Assembly: GCA_036346275.1 (NCBI GenBank)
Contig: CM070713.1
Span: 69,432,382 to 69,496,381 of the forward strand
Reading direction: 5' to 3'
DNA: 64,000 bases
From: Otatea glauca
Taxonomy: Eukaryota; Streptophyta; Magnoliopsida; Poales; Poaceae
Position numbers and translations under genes: made by a program. The first letter of the stretch is position 1. Every line of letters begins with the position of its first letter. The notes beneath the pieces are model-generated. The model saw nothing but the letters and a program-made list of their open reading frames with translations, searched no databases and was not told the origin of the DNA. Shown one piece after another: positions 34,555 to 46,680 of this stretch.

Positions 34555-34975
34555 GGTGGGTACATGTAGAACGGGTTTGGAGGTCGGGAGCCCTGTAAGG
34601 CATAGACAGTACATCATGCCACATATAAATCATTCATTCAAATTTTAAATAACGAATTGAACCGATCCGTCTTTACTGTGGTGCCTCTCCGTAGAAGGTG
34701 GTCGATCTGTGGATTGAACATGTAGAAAGGAGGAGGAGGTGGGAGCTCTGTGGATCATAGTTTGTGATATGAAGTACAAATAATAGAGTTTTTGAAAATA
34801 AAGAATGCATGAGAATATCATATAACCCGAGGTGCATCTCCTAGGAGTGGTGCTCGCATCCCAAGATGGTTTATGAAGGACGCCGGGAGGCCGAGCACCT
34901 GTGATGCTTCTCCTTGTGGTGGTGGCTGCATGTGGAGAAAACATGTAGAAGGGAGGTGGTCGGGAGCCCTATGAC
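34555..34975 (-). repeat. Three tandemly duplicated small exons (GSRPP-FYM motif)
   Basis: On the minus strand, blocks near 34970, 34750 and 34590 read GSRPPPFYMFSPH, ELPPPPPFYMFNPQ and GSRPPNPFYMYPPPMP. Each is preceded by an AG acceptor-like site. They are divergent copies of one Pro-rich exon. Confidence 0.65.
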
Positions 34976-37469
34976 ATAATAGTCCAGTTTGTGAATTCGT
35001 GATTTTACGAGCTAAGTGAATTAAAGAGTAATGAACTCAAGTATCTTTACTGCGAACAGAGGGCGAAACACCGCACGTTAGGTCCAAGAGATTGTGACGA
35101 TTGTCGCATATAGATTGTTTGTTAGATTTTAATCACAAATGTAAACTTGAGCGTTTTGTTCAAAGTTGAGATTGTACCGCAGATACATTTTCATGTATTC
35201 GAGTCTTCTCGGCCTCATGAGCTTCCTCTCGTGCTTGACGAGACTCTTCTCGTGCTTGACGAGCCTCTCGCGCTTCACGAGCCTCCTCGTGCGCTTGTGC
35301 TTCCTGCGGACCTCGACGAGCGAGCACTCCCTGAGGAAACCGAGCCTCGTGGAGGACGATCGATTCCACAACTCCATCCCCATGGCCCACCTACAAACGA
35401 TATATATCAAATATGACCATACAATTTTTTCCCTTAGTTGAGCGAAAACAAATAAAATCAGTTTTATTAACGAACCTCCCATGCTTTAGGCCCTCCAGCG
35501 TGGTACAACGCTTCCACATCGACCGGTGCGGCCCTCCAATCAACCTCCACCATGACGTTGTGTCATTTGTTCGCAAATGACGCCTACAAAACAAAGATTT
35601 TGGTGCTCCCGGATGTAAATTTGCACAAAACATATTGTGTCATTTATACTTACCATCCTCTCACTAGCCCCGCTGCCGCACAACACATCCGGTTCTGTGG
35701 ATCCTCGCCTTGGTGCCCCCGGATGTAAACTTCCACAAAAGTGGGAGTACTCCCACTTTCAGCCTCCTACGATGCAAAGTTGTAAACATAGTGACAAATT
35801 CACTAACAATTATAATACCGATACTTACCATGCGTTGCTCTAGGCCAATGTGTCCGTCTGCGTCGTACTTGTGCTTCCCCAATCTACTTCTTCTGTTCCC
35901 TCGATTTCTATTTGATTTTTCTTGAAAATCCTCCGACCCCCAGTACCGGCACATCCACCTCCAAGCCTCCATGTCCTTCATTATCCAATCGACCGAGCTC
36001 TGGAGATACTCTTGTTCTGTCAGGTGTATCCTCCTCGCCTCTGGTCCTCTTCTCATGTTCACCTTCTTCACCCTCTTGTAAAAATTGATGACAGCTTGAA
36101 TGCGTGCATTGCTGAATGAATCTCCGACAACCTTTTGTGCCGCCCTGTTGAAGACGCTTTTGGCCTTCTTCAAAGCGTTGTAATCGTCTTTGTTCTCAAG
36201 GCGGAACCTCTCCTGCATATAATCACACACTGTCAAATTGTACTTACATTTAAAGCAATACTCAAATAGAGAAAATACATAACGCAAACTCACCCAGAAG
36301 CCAGCACACACGCATACTCGACATGTTTGGTTGTCTTCGCCTCCTTCCACGTTCTCCTTCAACGCCCAGTGCTTCCATTGTGGGTCGCGAATCTTTCCTC
36401 ACCGACTCAACCATGCGGGGTAGTAGTACTGCCAAGGGCTCCCAAAGACGGCGTTAACCTTTGTAATGTGACCCGTCCCACCCAACCCGGCTCTTTCCAA
36501 AGGCCTACAACAAAATACAAGACAAAGATGCATCAAAACAATAAGTTGTCACCTAGCTAATGCTAAAAGAGAAGATATAATCATTACTGCTCCCGTGTAC
36601 CTCTATCAACCTCCTATCGCCGGGTTGCATCTCTGACGAATCGAGACGGTTTTCTTAAACTGAAATGCAAATAATTAGTTCATAGACATTACAATGTAAA
36701 TATGGAGATTAAAAGATAATCCAATACTACACATATACCGATGGTACCCAAGAAGACCCGCCTCTTCAATCGGCTCTAAGGTCGCCTCCAACTCAGATTC
36801 GCCACGCCTCGGCTGCTCGGTGTCTGCATCAGATCGTTGTCCCATCGCCACCACCCCAACGACCTCCTCGTCGTCCGCCTCGCCATGTCGCCATGCTCAC
36901 ATCCCAACCGCCTCCTCCGCAACCCCTACTCGCCTCGTCCTCCGGTGGTCGCTCACACCTGCTTCGTGCTCGCCATCGGCACCTCTGGAGCCGCTCTCGC
37001 CATTGTCTAATCTGCGCGCCCAAAGAATATGGCATCGCCGCCGCCGAGTCTCGACCATCGTAACCCTTGCTCCTCGACCTCCGACGGAGGACGACCACGA
37101 ACTTGCCTTTAAGCTTGTCAACTCGATGCCCGAACATACTCATCTGCTCAAATTTGACAAGAGTTAGTACATGTGTTTACAAATAATTTTCAATAACTTG
37201 CAAAAAGAATGAGACAACTATAACATGTAAAAATGAAGGAGACAACAATGACTTGTAAAATGAACGAGGCAACAATAATCTTACAAAATATACATATCAA
37301 AAGTCGTCAAGGCTTAATCGTCATGACTCAGATTTCATTGAAACGTGCTTGAAGACGTGCAATCGGTAGGTAATTGATCGAGTCCTCGCCTCGTCGGAGA
37401 CAAAGAAAGAATCCTATAGCTTCTTCTTGATATACATCACCCACATCATCCTCTACGTTATTTGCCACA

Positions 37470-40400
37470 TACGAAACATCCCGTGGAGGGTATACTTGTG
37501 GTTAACTTTAAATACAACCCACCAAGCCTTCAAGCTACGGTGAGGATAGCTCGTAGTACACTGCTCAACTCGATGTGCAAGCACGATGTTATTGATATGG
37601 CCCTAAAGCCGCGAATCGTGCTTCACCTCCACCATCCCAAAGTCATCGACACGTGTGCCGTTGTGTGGATCAACCAATGGCAATCAAAAACACGACCTTC
37701 GATCTTTGCCACCCCAAAGGTATACTCAATTATGTTTTGTACAACACCGTAGTAGTCTAATATATCGCCATTGGAATCGGATGACGTTGTGACTACTCCA
37801 TTGTTTGAAGTGGCCGCAAGTGGACGGCTAGCTTCTAATTTCACTGCTCAAAACGGAACCCGCTCACATCACAACGACTATAGCTCCTTGCCATCACATC
37901 ACCATGTGAGAGTGCCGGAGATCATCATGGACGGAGGCATCACGCATACACTATATAGCAACATTCATCATCGTTAGTCTAATATTGTTATTACAACAAT
38001 TCATTTTAGAAAATGAATAAATAGTCAAATTACATGCCGATGGAACCATTGCACGAAGCTTGGGCCGCCTTTCAACCCATCACGACGTAGGTTATCCAAT
38101 TGCTTAGTTGTGGGTTGTCGAGTTGACTTCCAATTTTCTTTGTCAAATACTGCGCCATTTATTCTCGGGTTAAAAGGACACTCGCATTGAAATGTTCAAA
38201 ACATAATTCGTAAAGTCACTTACTCAAAATATTTTTCAACTTCCACCATGTTAGTGAACATGTAAAGCATGGCCATGTTCCACTCCTCATACTCAACATG
38301 GTGTGCGATTGTACGACCCAACAAAGTTGACCCTTGCATTGAAAAAGCTTAAGTTCGCTCAACGGTTCTTCTTCCGCGACAAGGTACCGATTCTTACGGA
38401 CGCTCACGTTGTGCTTTATGCATGAAATACTTTGTTGAGAAGTTTGTGATCTCTTTACTTGCATAAGCCTCTGCGATACACCCTCTACCCTTGCCTTGTT
38501 GCGATCGTAGCTCTAAACTTTTTCAACTCCCTTTCCGACTATACATCCATCCGAATCAGAGGACCTCCAACCTTCGCTTCCCAAGGTAGATGCACCAAAG
38601 AGTGTTGCATCACATTCATAAAACCAGTGGGAAAGTTTTTCCAACTTGCATACAAGCAATGGAATTCCCTTCTAACTTCGTGATCAACGCCTTAGAGATT
38701 TCCTTACCGCATATCCGCCTATAGAAGTAATCGAGCTCGCCAACATCCTCCACAACTCATTATCAAAATAGCCACGAAACATTACCGAACAAGTCTTTCC
38801 ATGATAATATGGTAATCATGACTCTTTAGCCCGCTTAGCTTACCGGTCTTGACATTCACACCGCTTTATGTTAGATGCATAGCGGTCGAAACTTTAGAGT
38901 TTTCAACCACCTCAAAATCTGTTTACGGTCTTCCGGCTTCACACAAGATGGAGCTCGTGGCGGCTCTCATTCCCATTTAAACCAACTTTAACCTCGAGCC
39001 ACGGCCCAGCACAATGATCACCCATGTCTTTCCTAGCACTCACGTTATCCTTTGTTTTGTCGGTTACATCAAACACCATGCTTATGATGCTTTCGCCACA
39101 TTGCGCTCTTGGTGCATCAAATCTATGTTATGCGGCAGAATCAAAGCTTTGCGTAAGGCAGCTCCCAAAGAAAAGAAATATGAGTCCAGCTTGTGCTCCT
39201 TTCCATAGCCAATGAAACCCACTTCGTAGATCGCATGTTCGACTATGCCACTCACTATCTCCTCTCCCGTGAGTCGCCCGGGGCCCTTTTTAACTTTCTG
39301 TCTTTTTCAAATGCTTTGGCGCTCGTTCCTAAAAGGGTGCTCACGGAAGCCATCGTCGATGGCAATCAAGAATGTGATCTTTTACCGTGCGTGAGCTCGA
39401 ATGCATCGTAGTCACCATACAAATTGGACAACACAGCGACCATGAACACACCAACCGCCCAAATGCCATACGCCAACAAATCATGGACCGACCACGCTTA
39501 TGCGGCTCGTAAGGTAAACTCTCGCCACCAACGCTGCCGATGCCTTTTCCTCGCCACAACTTCTTCAACTCATCAATTAAGGGCGCATGAACACATTGAG
39601 ATCCTTCCCGGATGCTTAGGACACGGAATGACAAGAGCAAAGAATATGAACCCTCTTTCAAGCAAATCTCGTGGAAGATTGTATGGCATGATGAAGACCG
39701 CCAACAAGAGTAAGGGCTAGCGCCAGGCCGAAGGTGTGAAACCGTCCGTGGACAAACCAAGACGGACACTCCTAAGGTCGCTTGCAAATGCAGGATCGAA
39801 TCGGTCCAATGCCCGCCATGCCTCGCCATCGACGGATGGACCATCATATCCGGTCTTGGTCCTCACGCTTACCTTCTTTGTGCCACCGCATATGTTTCAT
39901 TGCTTTTGACATGTATGTACCGCTTAAGCCTATCCGTGATCGGCATGTACGAAGCCGTTTAGTCGCGACCTTTGTAGTCACCGATACCCTTCCTCATCTA
40001 CCACCTCAACGAATCGCAGACTTACCGCAATGCATACAATGGGTATCGTTGTCATGATCCTTCCGAACAAAGATGCAATTATTCTCGCACACGCCAATCT
40101 TCCGTAATTCATCCCGAGGCCGCCATCAACTTTTTCGATTGGTACAAATCCTTTGGCATCTTGTGGTTAGCGGAAGGACATCATTCGTTAGTTCAAGCAA
40201 AGCGTTGAAGCATTTGTTCGAAAAGTTGAACTTCGACTTCATCGACATAAGCCGTAACCGCCACAGGACGGTCACATTGGTCAAGTCATGCGACTTCTCG
40301 TCCGAGGCGCCAAGTAGCCTATAGAATTCCTTAACCTCCTCCGGTGTGACCCTCCCCGAGTTAAATTCATCCCCGCCAAGATCATCCAAAGATGTCTTCC

Positions 40401-40600
40401 ATCCGGCCGTGATCCTCCACATGGTCCAAAGATCTCTTCTGCCTCGATAGCTCGCCTCGCGACCTCTCCATGACGGTGCCACACCAAATAGTTAGGCATG
40501 AACCCGCTTTTGCAAATGTGATATCGCACTATATCCTTGTTGTAGTAGCTGTTATTCTCGCAGAGGGTACACGGCAATACACATATTCAGCTCCTCCAAA
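37470..40600 (-). pseudogene. CACTA-1 TNP2-type transposase, decayed
   Basis: The N-terminal block is MPCTLCENNSYYNKDIVRYH then FMPNYLVWHRHGE (40577-40470). VTPEEVKEFYRLLGASDEKSHD...FSNKCFNALLELTNDVLP (about 40360-40170) is typical of the TNP2 N-terminal region. The core includes an APYSCW segment, EICLKEG, and LIDELKKLW plus CPICM in frames around 39690-39390. The C-terminal DUF4216-like block (NGDILDYYGVVQNIIEYTFG, about 37776-37717) is followed by broken frames. TNP2 is the catalytic transposase of En/Spm elements and acts on the CACTA ends. Frame breaks throughout the core indicate it is not functional. Confidence 0.8.
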
Positions 40601-41189
40601 TAATGCTTGCTTCAAGAAAGCATCCGTGATCCGCCCCATTCCTTGAGTGCCCCCATCACTCCTCCATCCGTCATACATCGCCTTCGATCTTCACCCATTA
40701 TCAAAGCTAAACAAATGAAACAATGTCAACGCACGACCGTGGCTTAGGTGACAAAGACAACCTATTAGGAAAGATTTGTCCTAAACCCACCCAAGAATGG
40801 AGGCTATTGCATGCGACTGTGACGCAGCTCACGAATCGAACGAAATTTCGGAAGATAACTCGCTATTCTCCAAACGCACGCCGATGTCAAAAGCGCCGAG
40901 AACAACAGGTTATGTGGCCGAAATCACGCTCGGATCGCCGCCACCACAGTGCCCTATGCAACAACCAACATTCTCGGGCCGTCCAAAATCTGTTGGATAT
41001 TCGGAACCGCGCACCACAAGCAAATGTGAGATGCGCTGTTCTCAACGGTGACGCTTATGCTCTCTACTGCTCGACACATACCCTAAACTCTAACGTTATA
41101 TACAACGGCAGTGAGAAAATAAAAATATATATATCATATGCGTGAATATAAAATGAGATGAAATAACTTTAAATGAATATAAAAGAGAC

Positions 41190-42170
41190 GAATATACCTT
41201 CTCCAACGCCGGCAAGGGCGCGAGGGTCCGGAGAGCGGGTGGCGCCGGCGACGGCGAGGCGGCATCGATGGGCGGCGCCGGCGATGGCGTGGCGCGGCGG
41301 GCGGACAAAGCGGGGGGTGGGGCGCATTGGGCAAGCGGCGGTGGCGTCTCGGCGGTCGAGCTGGCGATGGCACGGCGAGGATCGGGCAGTGGCGCAGCAT
41401 GGCGGGTGACCGCCGGCGGCGCGGGGGGCGGTCGGGGCGCAAGCGGGCGGGCGGGCGGCGGCGGGGCGCAATATGACCGGCGGCCGGGGCGGCTACGCTG
41501 GCGGAGCGGGCGGGCGGCGAAGCGGCGGCATGGCGACGGCAGGGTGGGCGGGCAAGACGACGGCGGCGGCGGCCGGGCGAGGGCAAGGCGGCGGGCGCAA
41601 AGACGGGGTGATCGCCGGCAAGCGGTGGCGGGCGGAAGCGGCGGGCGGGCTGGCCGGGCGGGAAGCGCAAGGCGGCGCCGGTCACGGCCGCAGCGCGGCG
41701 GAGGTCGGCCGGCCGGCGGAGGGCGGCGCCGAGCCAGGCGGAGGAGGCGGCGCGCACGTGGCTCACGGGCGAGGGGCGGCGGGGCGGTGGTCGGGCGGGC
41801 GGTGGCGGCCGGGCGGTTCACGGCCGCGGCGGGCGGAGGTCGGCGGCCGGCGGGCGGCGCGCGCACGTGGTCGATCGGGCGAGGGGCGGCGCGGCGGGCG
41901 GGCGGGGCGGCGGCGGCGCGGCGGCGCGGCCGCCGGGCGGGGTCTCGTGGCGGCTGAGCGGGCGGCCATGCGGAGGGGCGGCGAGCGAGCGGCGCAGCAG
42001 GGCGGGCGGCAGCAGCGGCCGACGGGCGGGAGGGCAGAAAGGGCCGACGGCGCGCGGAGGGCAAGGGCGGGCCGACACGGCAGTTGCATGGCGGCGGGGC
42101 GCGCGCGGCGCGCGTGGGCGCGAATTTTTGCTCTACTGGTGCGTGCTGCGCGGCCCGAGGTTATTTTGCT
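41190..42170. other. CpG-rich block at the 5' end of CACTA-1
   Basis: Nearly 1 kb of GGCGG/GGCGC/CGGGCGG low-complexity sequence with very dense CpG, ending abruptly at the AT-rich subterminal repeats. Every frame on both strands is open for long stretches and encodes only Ala/Arg/Gly/Pro runs, so open frames here mean nothing. The location fits a GC-rich first exon and promoter region as described for some CACTA elements. The dense CpG suggests recent insertion or escape from methylation decay. Confidence 0.8.
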
Positions 42171-42174
42171 GTGG

Positions 42175-42445
42175 TAAATTCGTGGGTTAGGTGGGGCCCA
42201 CGAATTTAAAAATTTAAATTGTGAGTATTTGGTGGCCATTTAATTTAAATTTTTAAATTCGTGGTAATTTTAACACACAATTTAAATAATTAAATTCGTG
42301 GGTTATCAAGCGCACGAATTTAAAGGATTAAATTCGTGGGTTTCTTTTCTACCACGAATTTAATTAAAAACGTGGGTTTTTTACAAACCGACGAATTTAA
42401 ATAAATAAATTCGTGGGTTTTTTTGGGCCCACGAATTTTTCTCCG
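42175..42445. repeat. CACTA-1 5' subterminal repeat array
   Basis: Alternating TTAAATTCGTGGG and CCCACGAATTTAA motifs pair as inverted repeats with short spacers, mirroring 31945-32285. Confidence 0.85.
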
Positions 42446-42460
42446 TTTCTTGTAGTGCGA

Positions 42461-43155
42461 GTACGGAGAGCAGTTTGGACGAAGGCGAGGAAGACGCTAG
42501 CATAGGGGAAGAAGCACGCATGGTGATTGAGGACGATGGCGACGTGGTGCGAGAAGACTGGATTTTACTGTGGCATGGCCGAAGACCGCAGGATCCGACG
42601 CCGAGGCGGTATGGATCGTCGAGATCTTGCGATGTCGTCGTCTTCTTCCTTAAGATGGCAGGTAGAGCTGGTGGCGCGGTGCCTCAAGGCCATATACAGT
42701 GGCGGCGTAACCGAAGGCCGCTGGATCTGGCACTGAGGCGGCCAGGGAAGGTGGCGGTGTGGGGAGGGAGAGAGGAGACAACGAAGGTGCGAGAAGACGA
42801 CGACTGTGTTGGATGGGTCATAGGGGAGGTAAAGAGAAGAGGTAATGTATGGTGAAGGGTTGGGCGATATGATGTTTTTTATGAAAGGACTGCATTCGTG
42901 TTGGACCAGCCTGGGCATGGCTAATAGGTTGTGCAAGGCTGGCCTATCCATTGTGCTGAGTTTTAGGCCCAACGCGACGCATCATTTCTGTTGTGTTGGC
43001 CCAGCCTAACCCAAAAACATCCATGCTGTGCCGTGCTTTGAGCCATTTTGAGCCGACCGTGATAAGGGCCGGTAAAAAAGCCATGACCTATTTCCTAGTT
43101 CTAAACATATATATATACATATACATATACATATACATGTGTGTGTGTGTATATA
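42461..43155 (+). repeat. Repeat related to 45120-45720
   Basis: GATCCGACGCCGAGG, GGTGGCGCGGTGC, GGCGTAACCGAAGG and TGTGTTGGATGGGTCATAGG-like phrases recur in the same order at 45120-45720. The 126-codon frame starting at 42475 lies in this repeat and has no recognised domain. It is probably a TE-derived segment of unknown class into which CACTA-1 inserted. Confidence 0.5.
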
Positions 43156-43160
43156 TGATG

Positions 43161-43552
43161 GCGAAATTAGGTACCATAGGGCCTAGGCACCATAATTTTA
43201 AATGCGTGAATTCAAGCCAAATTTGAGTATATTTTTTGAAACTTTCAATTTTAGGGTATATACTCATCTATAACAATTCAAATGAAACACATACCTTTGA
43301 AAAAATATAATTGAATTCAAAGATTTGAATGAATTTAGATCACATGCTTTGCTGATTTATATATATAATCAGCACATACCTACAATCAAACTATTATCAA
43401 AAAAGGAAACTCTAGTTTGAATTGCAGTTCAAACTTGTTTGAGCTAGTTAGTAAACTAGTTAAAATCAACATCCTAAAATTTTCAAAAAAAATCAAATGC
43501 AAATACATAGGAAATACCCATTTTGGATCATGATGCTTCAGTTAATTGTACT
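43161..43552 (+). repeat. Micron-like dispersed repeat, copy F
   Basis: Plus-orientation full-length copy from GGCCTAGGCACCATAATTTT to GTTAATTGTACTATATATA. It is flanked on the left by a TA/TG-rich run (43110-43155) and on the right by TATATATA. Confidence 0.75.
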
Positions 43553-43565
43553 ATATATATAAACG

Positions 43566-44605
43566 GTAGTGCTATTCTATGTGTGCGTGTAGCTACGCGC
43601 TGGTCGTAACACCAGATAAGCGCGTTGCGAGCCCCCGGTATCACATAACTAGGCGCTAACATCTGGTGTTATCAGCAGTAATTAATGAGTCATATTTTGT
43701 ATTTAATTACGAGCAGACACGTCATGTGAAATGTTTGTGATAGTAATAACATGTATACGCCAGTAAAGGTTATGTAGTGCCTATGTTTGCCTATAGTACT
43801 ACGGGGTAGCTATGTTTTTGTATAGTAAAGTGTTATGTTCTGGATAGTAAATGTTATATAAATATATGGTAAACATAAAACAAAAAAAGGTAATATTTTG
43901 AAGTTCTATCGGCTGTAAAGTATCACATCATGTAATCAATTATGACTAGGTGTTTTGATGTGAACTATCCGTGAGAGTAATAACATGTACATAAATGACT
44001 AGTAAAAGTTGTCCTAAAGTAATATGTTATGTGTATGATAGTAGAGATTTAGGTAGAATTTAGTAAAAGTAAATGATCCAGCAACTGTATATATTGATAT
44101 ACTATTACAATCATATCACATTACTAGAGCAAATATTTATGTTTACTATTTATATTGATACCTGTCGTTGCAAACTTATAATAACACTGCTCAGATTTTA
44201 CTATGGAGTTCAAGTAACAGTACTGTCTAAATGTATTATGTTTATCACTCAGAACTGACATTCAACGTTTCGACGAAATGATTCGACCTAATTCACTATT
44301 GTTTGTTCGCTATATTGTTATCTCCAATATTTAAATTTACTTGATAAGATCGCGCTACCGATGCAATGATTCTACACCCAGTATAGGAGATAGTAACGTA
44401 GTACGTAGGCTATAATAAAATATGTAGAATCGTTACGGTTTGATATTTGTTAGACGCTTATATACTGCATGGCAAAAATTGCGATTGACGTAGTTCATTA
44501 ATTACGATTAAATATAGTCGGATGGTGGAAATTTCATCATGCTAATTAAGCATGACGCGGTTCGGTCGGACTGCAAACTCGGCTGGCATGTAGAATAGGT
44601 GCATA
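43566..44605. mobile_element. Second element with CTATTCTA-type ends
   Basis: See the element at 25127-26830 for the shared edge phrases. The interior has several GTAATAACATGTA and AGTAAAAGTT/AGTAAAGTGTTATG phrases and no coding domain. It abuts the (GTAT)n tract on its right. Confidence 0.4.
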
Positions 44606-44628
44606 ATAGCATCTCTCTCTATATAAAT

Positions 44629-44758
44629 GTATGTATGTATGTATGTATGTATGTATGTATGTATGTATGTATGTATGTATGTATGTATGTATGTATGTAT
44701 GTATGTATGTATGTATGTATGTATGTATGTATGTATGTATGTATGTATGTATGTATGT
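44629..44758 (+). repeat. (GTAT)n microsatellite, about 130 bases
   Basis: About 32 uninterrupted GTAT units. It causes the long Tyr-Ile-His-Thr and Met-Tyr-Val-Cys open frames on both strands, which are not genes. Confidence 0.97.
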
Positions 44759-44829
44759 ACACACATGATTTTTTGCTAAAAAATTTGGGGGTGTAGCTAC
44801 ACCCAATGCACCTACCTAAATCCGCCCCT

Positions 44830-46063
44830 ATTGTATTTTGATTATTATGTGAGTGTAGAGATGGAGTTAGGCTGTGTCGTGCTAGTACGGCATGGGTCCA
44901 ATAGGTTTTGGGTCTCGCTATGCCGTACCATACTATGTCAGCCCAACTCGTCTCCAGCGAGACTTAGGCATCGCCCAAGGCACACCATGACGCCATCGTG
45001 CTGTGCCGATCGATGCCATGTCCTATTGGACATGTGGAGTCGTGGACATCACTGCTGTCGGTCCGTCGTCATGGACGGCACCAAGGATGAGGAGCGAATG
45101 TCAACCATCAGCTAGGATTTGGTACACTCAATTATCTGGAGAAAAAGAACTAAATTTTCCTTATTCAACGGGGAAAAAGACCACTGGATCCGGTGGTGAG
45201 GTAGTGAAGACCGTTGAGATCCAACGCCGTTGATTTTTTCTTCCTTTCCGGTCGCCGTCATCTTCTTCCTCGGGGTGGTCGGCGAAGTTGGTGGTGCGGT
45301 GCTGCAAGGCTGTATCTGATGGCAGCGTGACCGAAGGTTGCTGGATTTGGCGTCGAGACCACGGGGGACAGTGAGGAAGGGGTAGCGTGGGGCGCCGGAG
45401 AGTGACTGTGGGGAGGAAGCAAGTGTGGAAGAGGCGAAAGGAAATGACGGAGGTACGGGGAGATGACAACTACGCTGGATGGATCATGGGAGGAGACGAA
45501 GGGAGAGGTAGTGTTTGATGATTTGTTGTGCTGCTGAATAAGTTAGTTGATGATGGGTTAGACTATAGATAGGATATTTTTTACAAAAGAGACGCTCTTC
45601 ATGCTAGACTAGTCTAGATACGGTCCAATCAATTGTGCCGTATTGTAACATTCATCATACTGAGCTTATAGACTTGATATGACCCATCATTCGTAGTTTA
45701 CCGGTTTAGCCCAAAGATCTTCGTGTCACTAAGTGTTTTAGACTGTGTTACGAGGTCATTCCCAGGAAGCACGGCTCATTGTCCAAGTCTATGCGTGTGT
45801 GATGCTTTGGCATCCGCTGTACATGGATGACCTGCTTGTTTGTTTGTTGCATACTGCATGTTGCTGGCTGATTGTTCACCACAAGCGTGGTAACATTTTT
45901 AAAACTTTGTATCAATGACGGGTGAGTTGCATGGATAAAAAATATCGGCGCACTATATATTTTGCGAAGAACCAAACACAGGTATAAGTATAACAAAGTC
46001 AAAGTGACCGTACCTAACTCACCGAGTATAGACTTAAATCTTGGCTACGCCACTGAGCTCACG
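44830..46063. repeat. Unclassified repeat-like DNA left of CACTA-2
   Basis: Contains the second copy of the segment seen at 42461-43155 (here 45120-45720). No gene recognised. CGTACC/GGTACG-like phrases near 44890-44935 resemble those at the left end of the window. Confidence 0.4.
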
Positions 46064-46089
46064 TGTCACTACTACAGAATGGCATATCA

Positions 46090-46680
46090 CTATCGCTTTA
46101 TCTGTGTCGGTTCTTAAGTTTTTAGAAAAAAATGATTGTGATAAATAACTTCAGAGGGGTGTTAGTAATAATCACTATCGGTTCTGAGATTATAAGTGAT
46201 TGTGATGTAGCACTGGGCATATCACAATCGATTCTCAACTAAAAAGCGATAGTGATGTGCACGGTCATCACTATCGGTTCCAACAAAAGAAGTGATAGTG
46301 ATGATCACGTCCACATCACTATCGGTTCTATTGATAGAAGCGATAGTGATGTGCATATACATCACTATCGGTTCTAAGAAAAGAAGCGATAGTGATGTGC
46401 ACGTGATCATCACTATCGCTTCTATAAAAGAACCGATAGTGGTGATCGTGCACATCACTATCGCTTCTAAAAGAACCGATTTCGATGCAGTGTGCTCATC
46501 ACTATCGCCTATAAAAAGAACCGATAGTGATGACCACAAGATAACACTATCGCTTCTTTAAAAGAACCGATTCTGATGTGCACGTGCTCATCACTATCGC
46601 TTCTATAAAAAGAACCGATAGTGATGACCGTGCACATCACTATCGCTTCTCGAAAAGAACCGATTCTGATGTGCCTCGCT
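46090..46680. repeat. CACTA-2 left subterminal hairpin array
   Basis: About ten units of ATCACTATCGGTTCT...AGAAGCGATAGTGATG, each an inverted pair separated by a few bases, so each can form a stem of about 20 base pairs. The loop-flanking positions alternate between GGTTCT and GCTTCT. Confidence 0.9.

Larger units (their letters stand above)
33022..36845 (-). pseudogene. CACTA-1 second gene: Transposase_24-type protein
   Basis: Exon 1 is 36845-36739 (MGQRSDADTEQPRRGESELEAT..., donor GTATAT). A main exon 36212-35829 of 384 bases encodes the plant En/Spm Transposase_24 domain: RFRLENKDDYNALKKAKSVF, NRAAQKVVGDSFSNARIQ and EARRIHLTEQEYLQSSVDWI. The exons between, after an upstream fragment near 36650-36600, could not be joined with confidence. 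About 35390-35160 follows, a charged (Glu/Ala/Arg) segment, then three similar small exons with a GSRPP-FYM motif (34.6-35.0 kb), and a last exon 33132-33022 (VSRSRPPARSNDDIIEDIFN, stop). In the family this protein is thought to assist transposition like TNPA. Whether the frame survives splicing is unclear, so it is listed as probably defective. Confidence 0.65.
31923..42457 (-). mobile_element. CACTA-1: En/Spm transposon, 10.5 kb, target duplication CGA
   Basis: The left end CACTACAAGAATCAGGGAAAA and the reverse-complemented right end CACTACAAGAAACGGAGAAAA continue together through ATTCGTGGGCC. The flanks are CGA (31920-31922) and CGA (42458-42460), the 3-bp duplication of the superfamily. 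Both termini are filled with direct and inverted copies of CCCACGAATTTAA (31950-32280 and 42175-42440). Genes run on the minus strand: a TNP2-type transposase with DUF4216-like tail (about 40600-37470), then a second gene with a Transposase_24 domain (36845-33022). A 1-kb CpG-rich block lies next to the 5' end. Confidence 0.93.

Noticed and set aside
41096..42177. Long open frames (up to 322 codons) in the CpG-rich block
   Set aside because: All frames on both strands are open because stop codons are rare in such sequence. The products are Ala/Arg/Pro/Gly runs with no domain.
44542..44806. Tyr/His/Thr-repeat proteins
   Set aside because: Direct translation of the (GTAT)n microsatellite.
46090..46680. 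CRISPR-like or tRNA-like repeats
   Set aside because: The units are inverted pairs at a CACTA terminus, typical of subterminal repeats. No tRNA cloverleaf could be formed.
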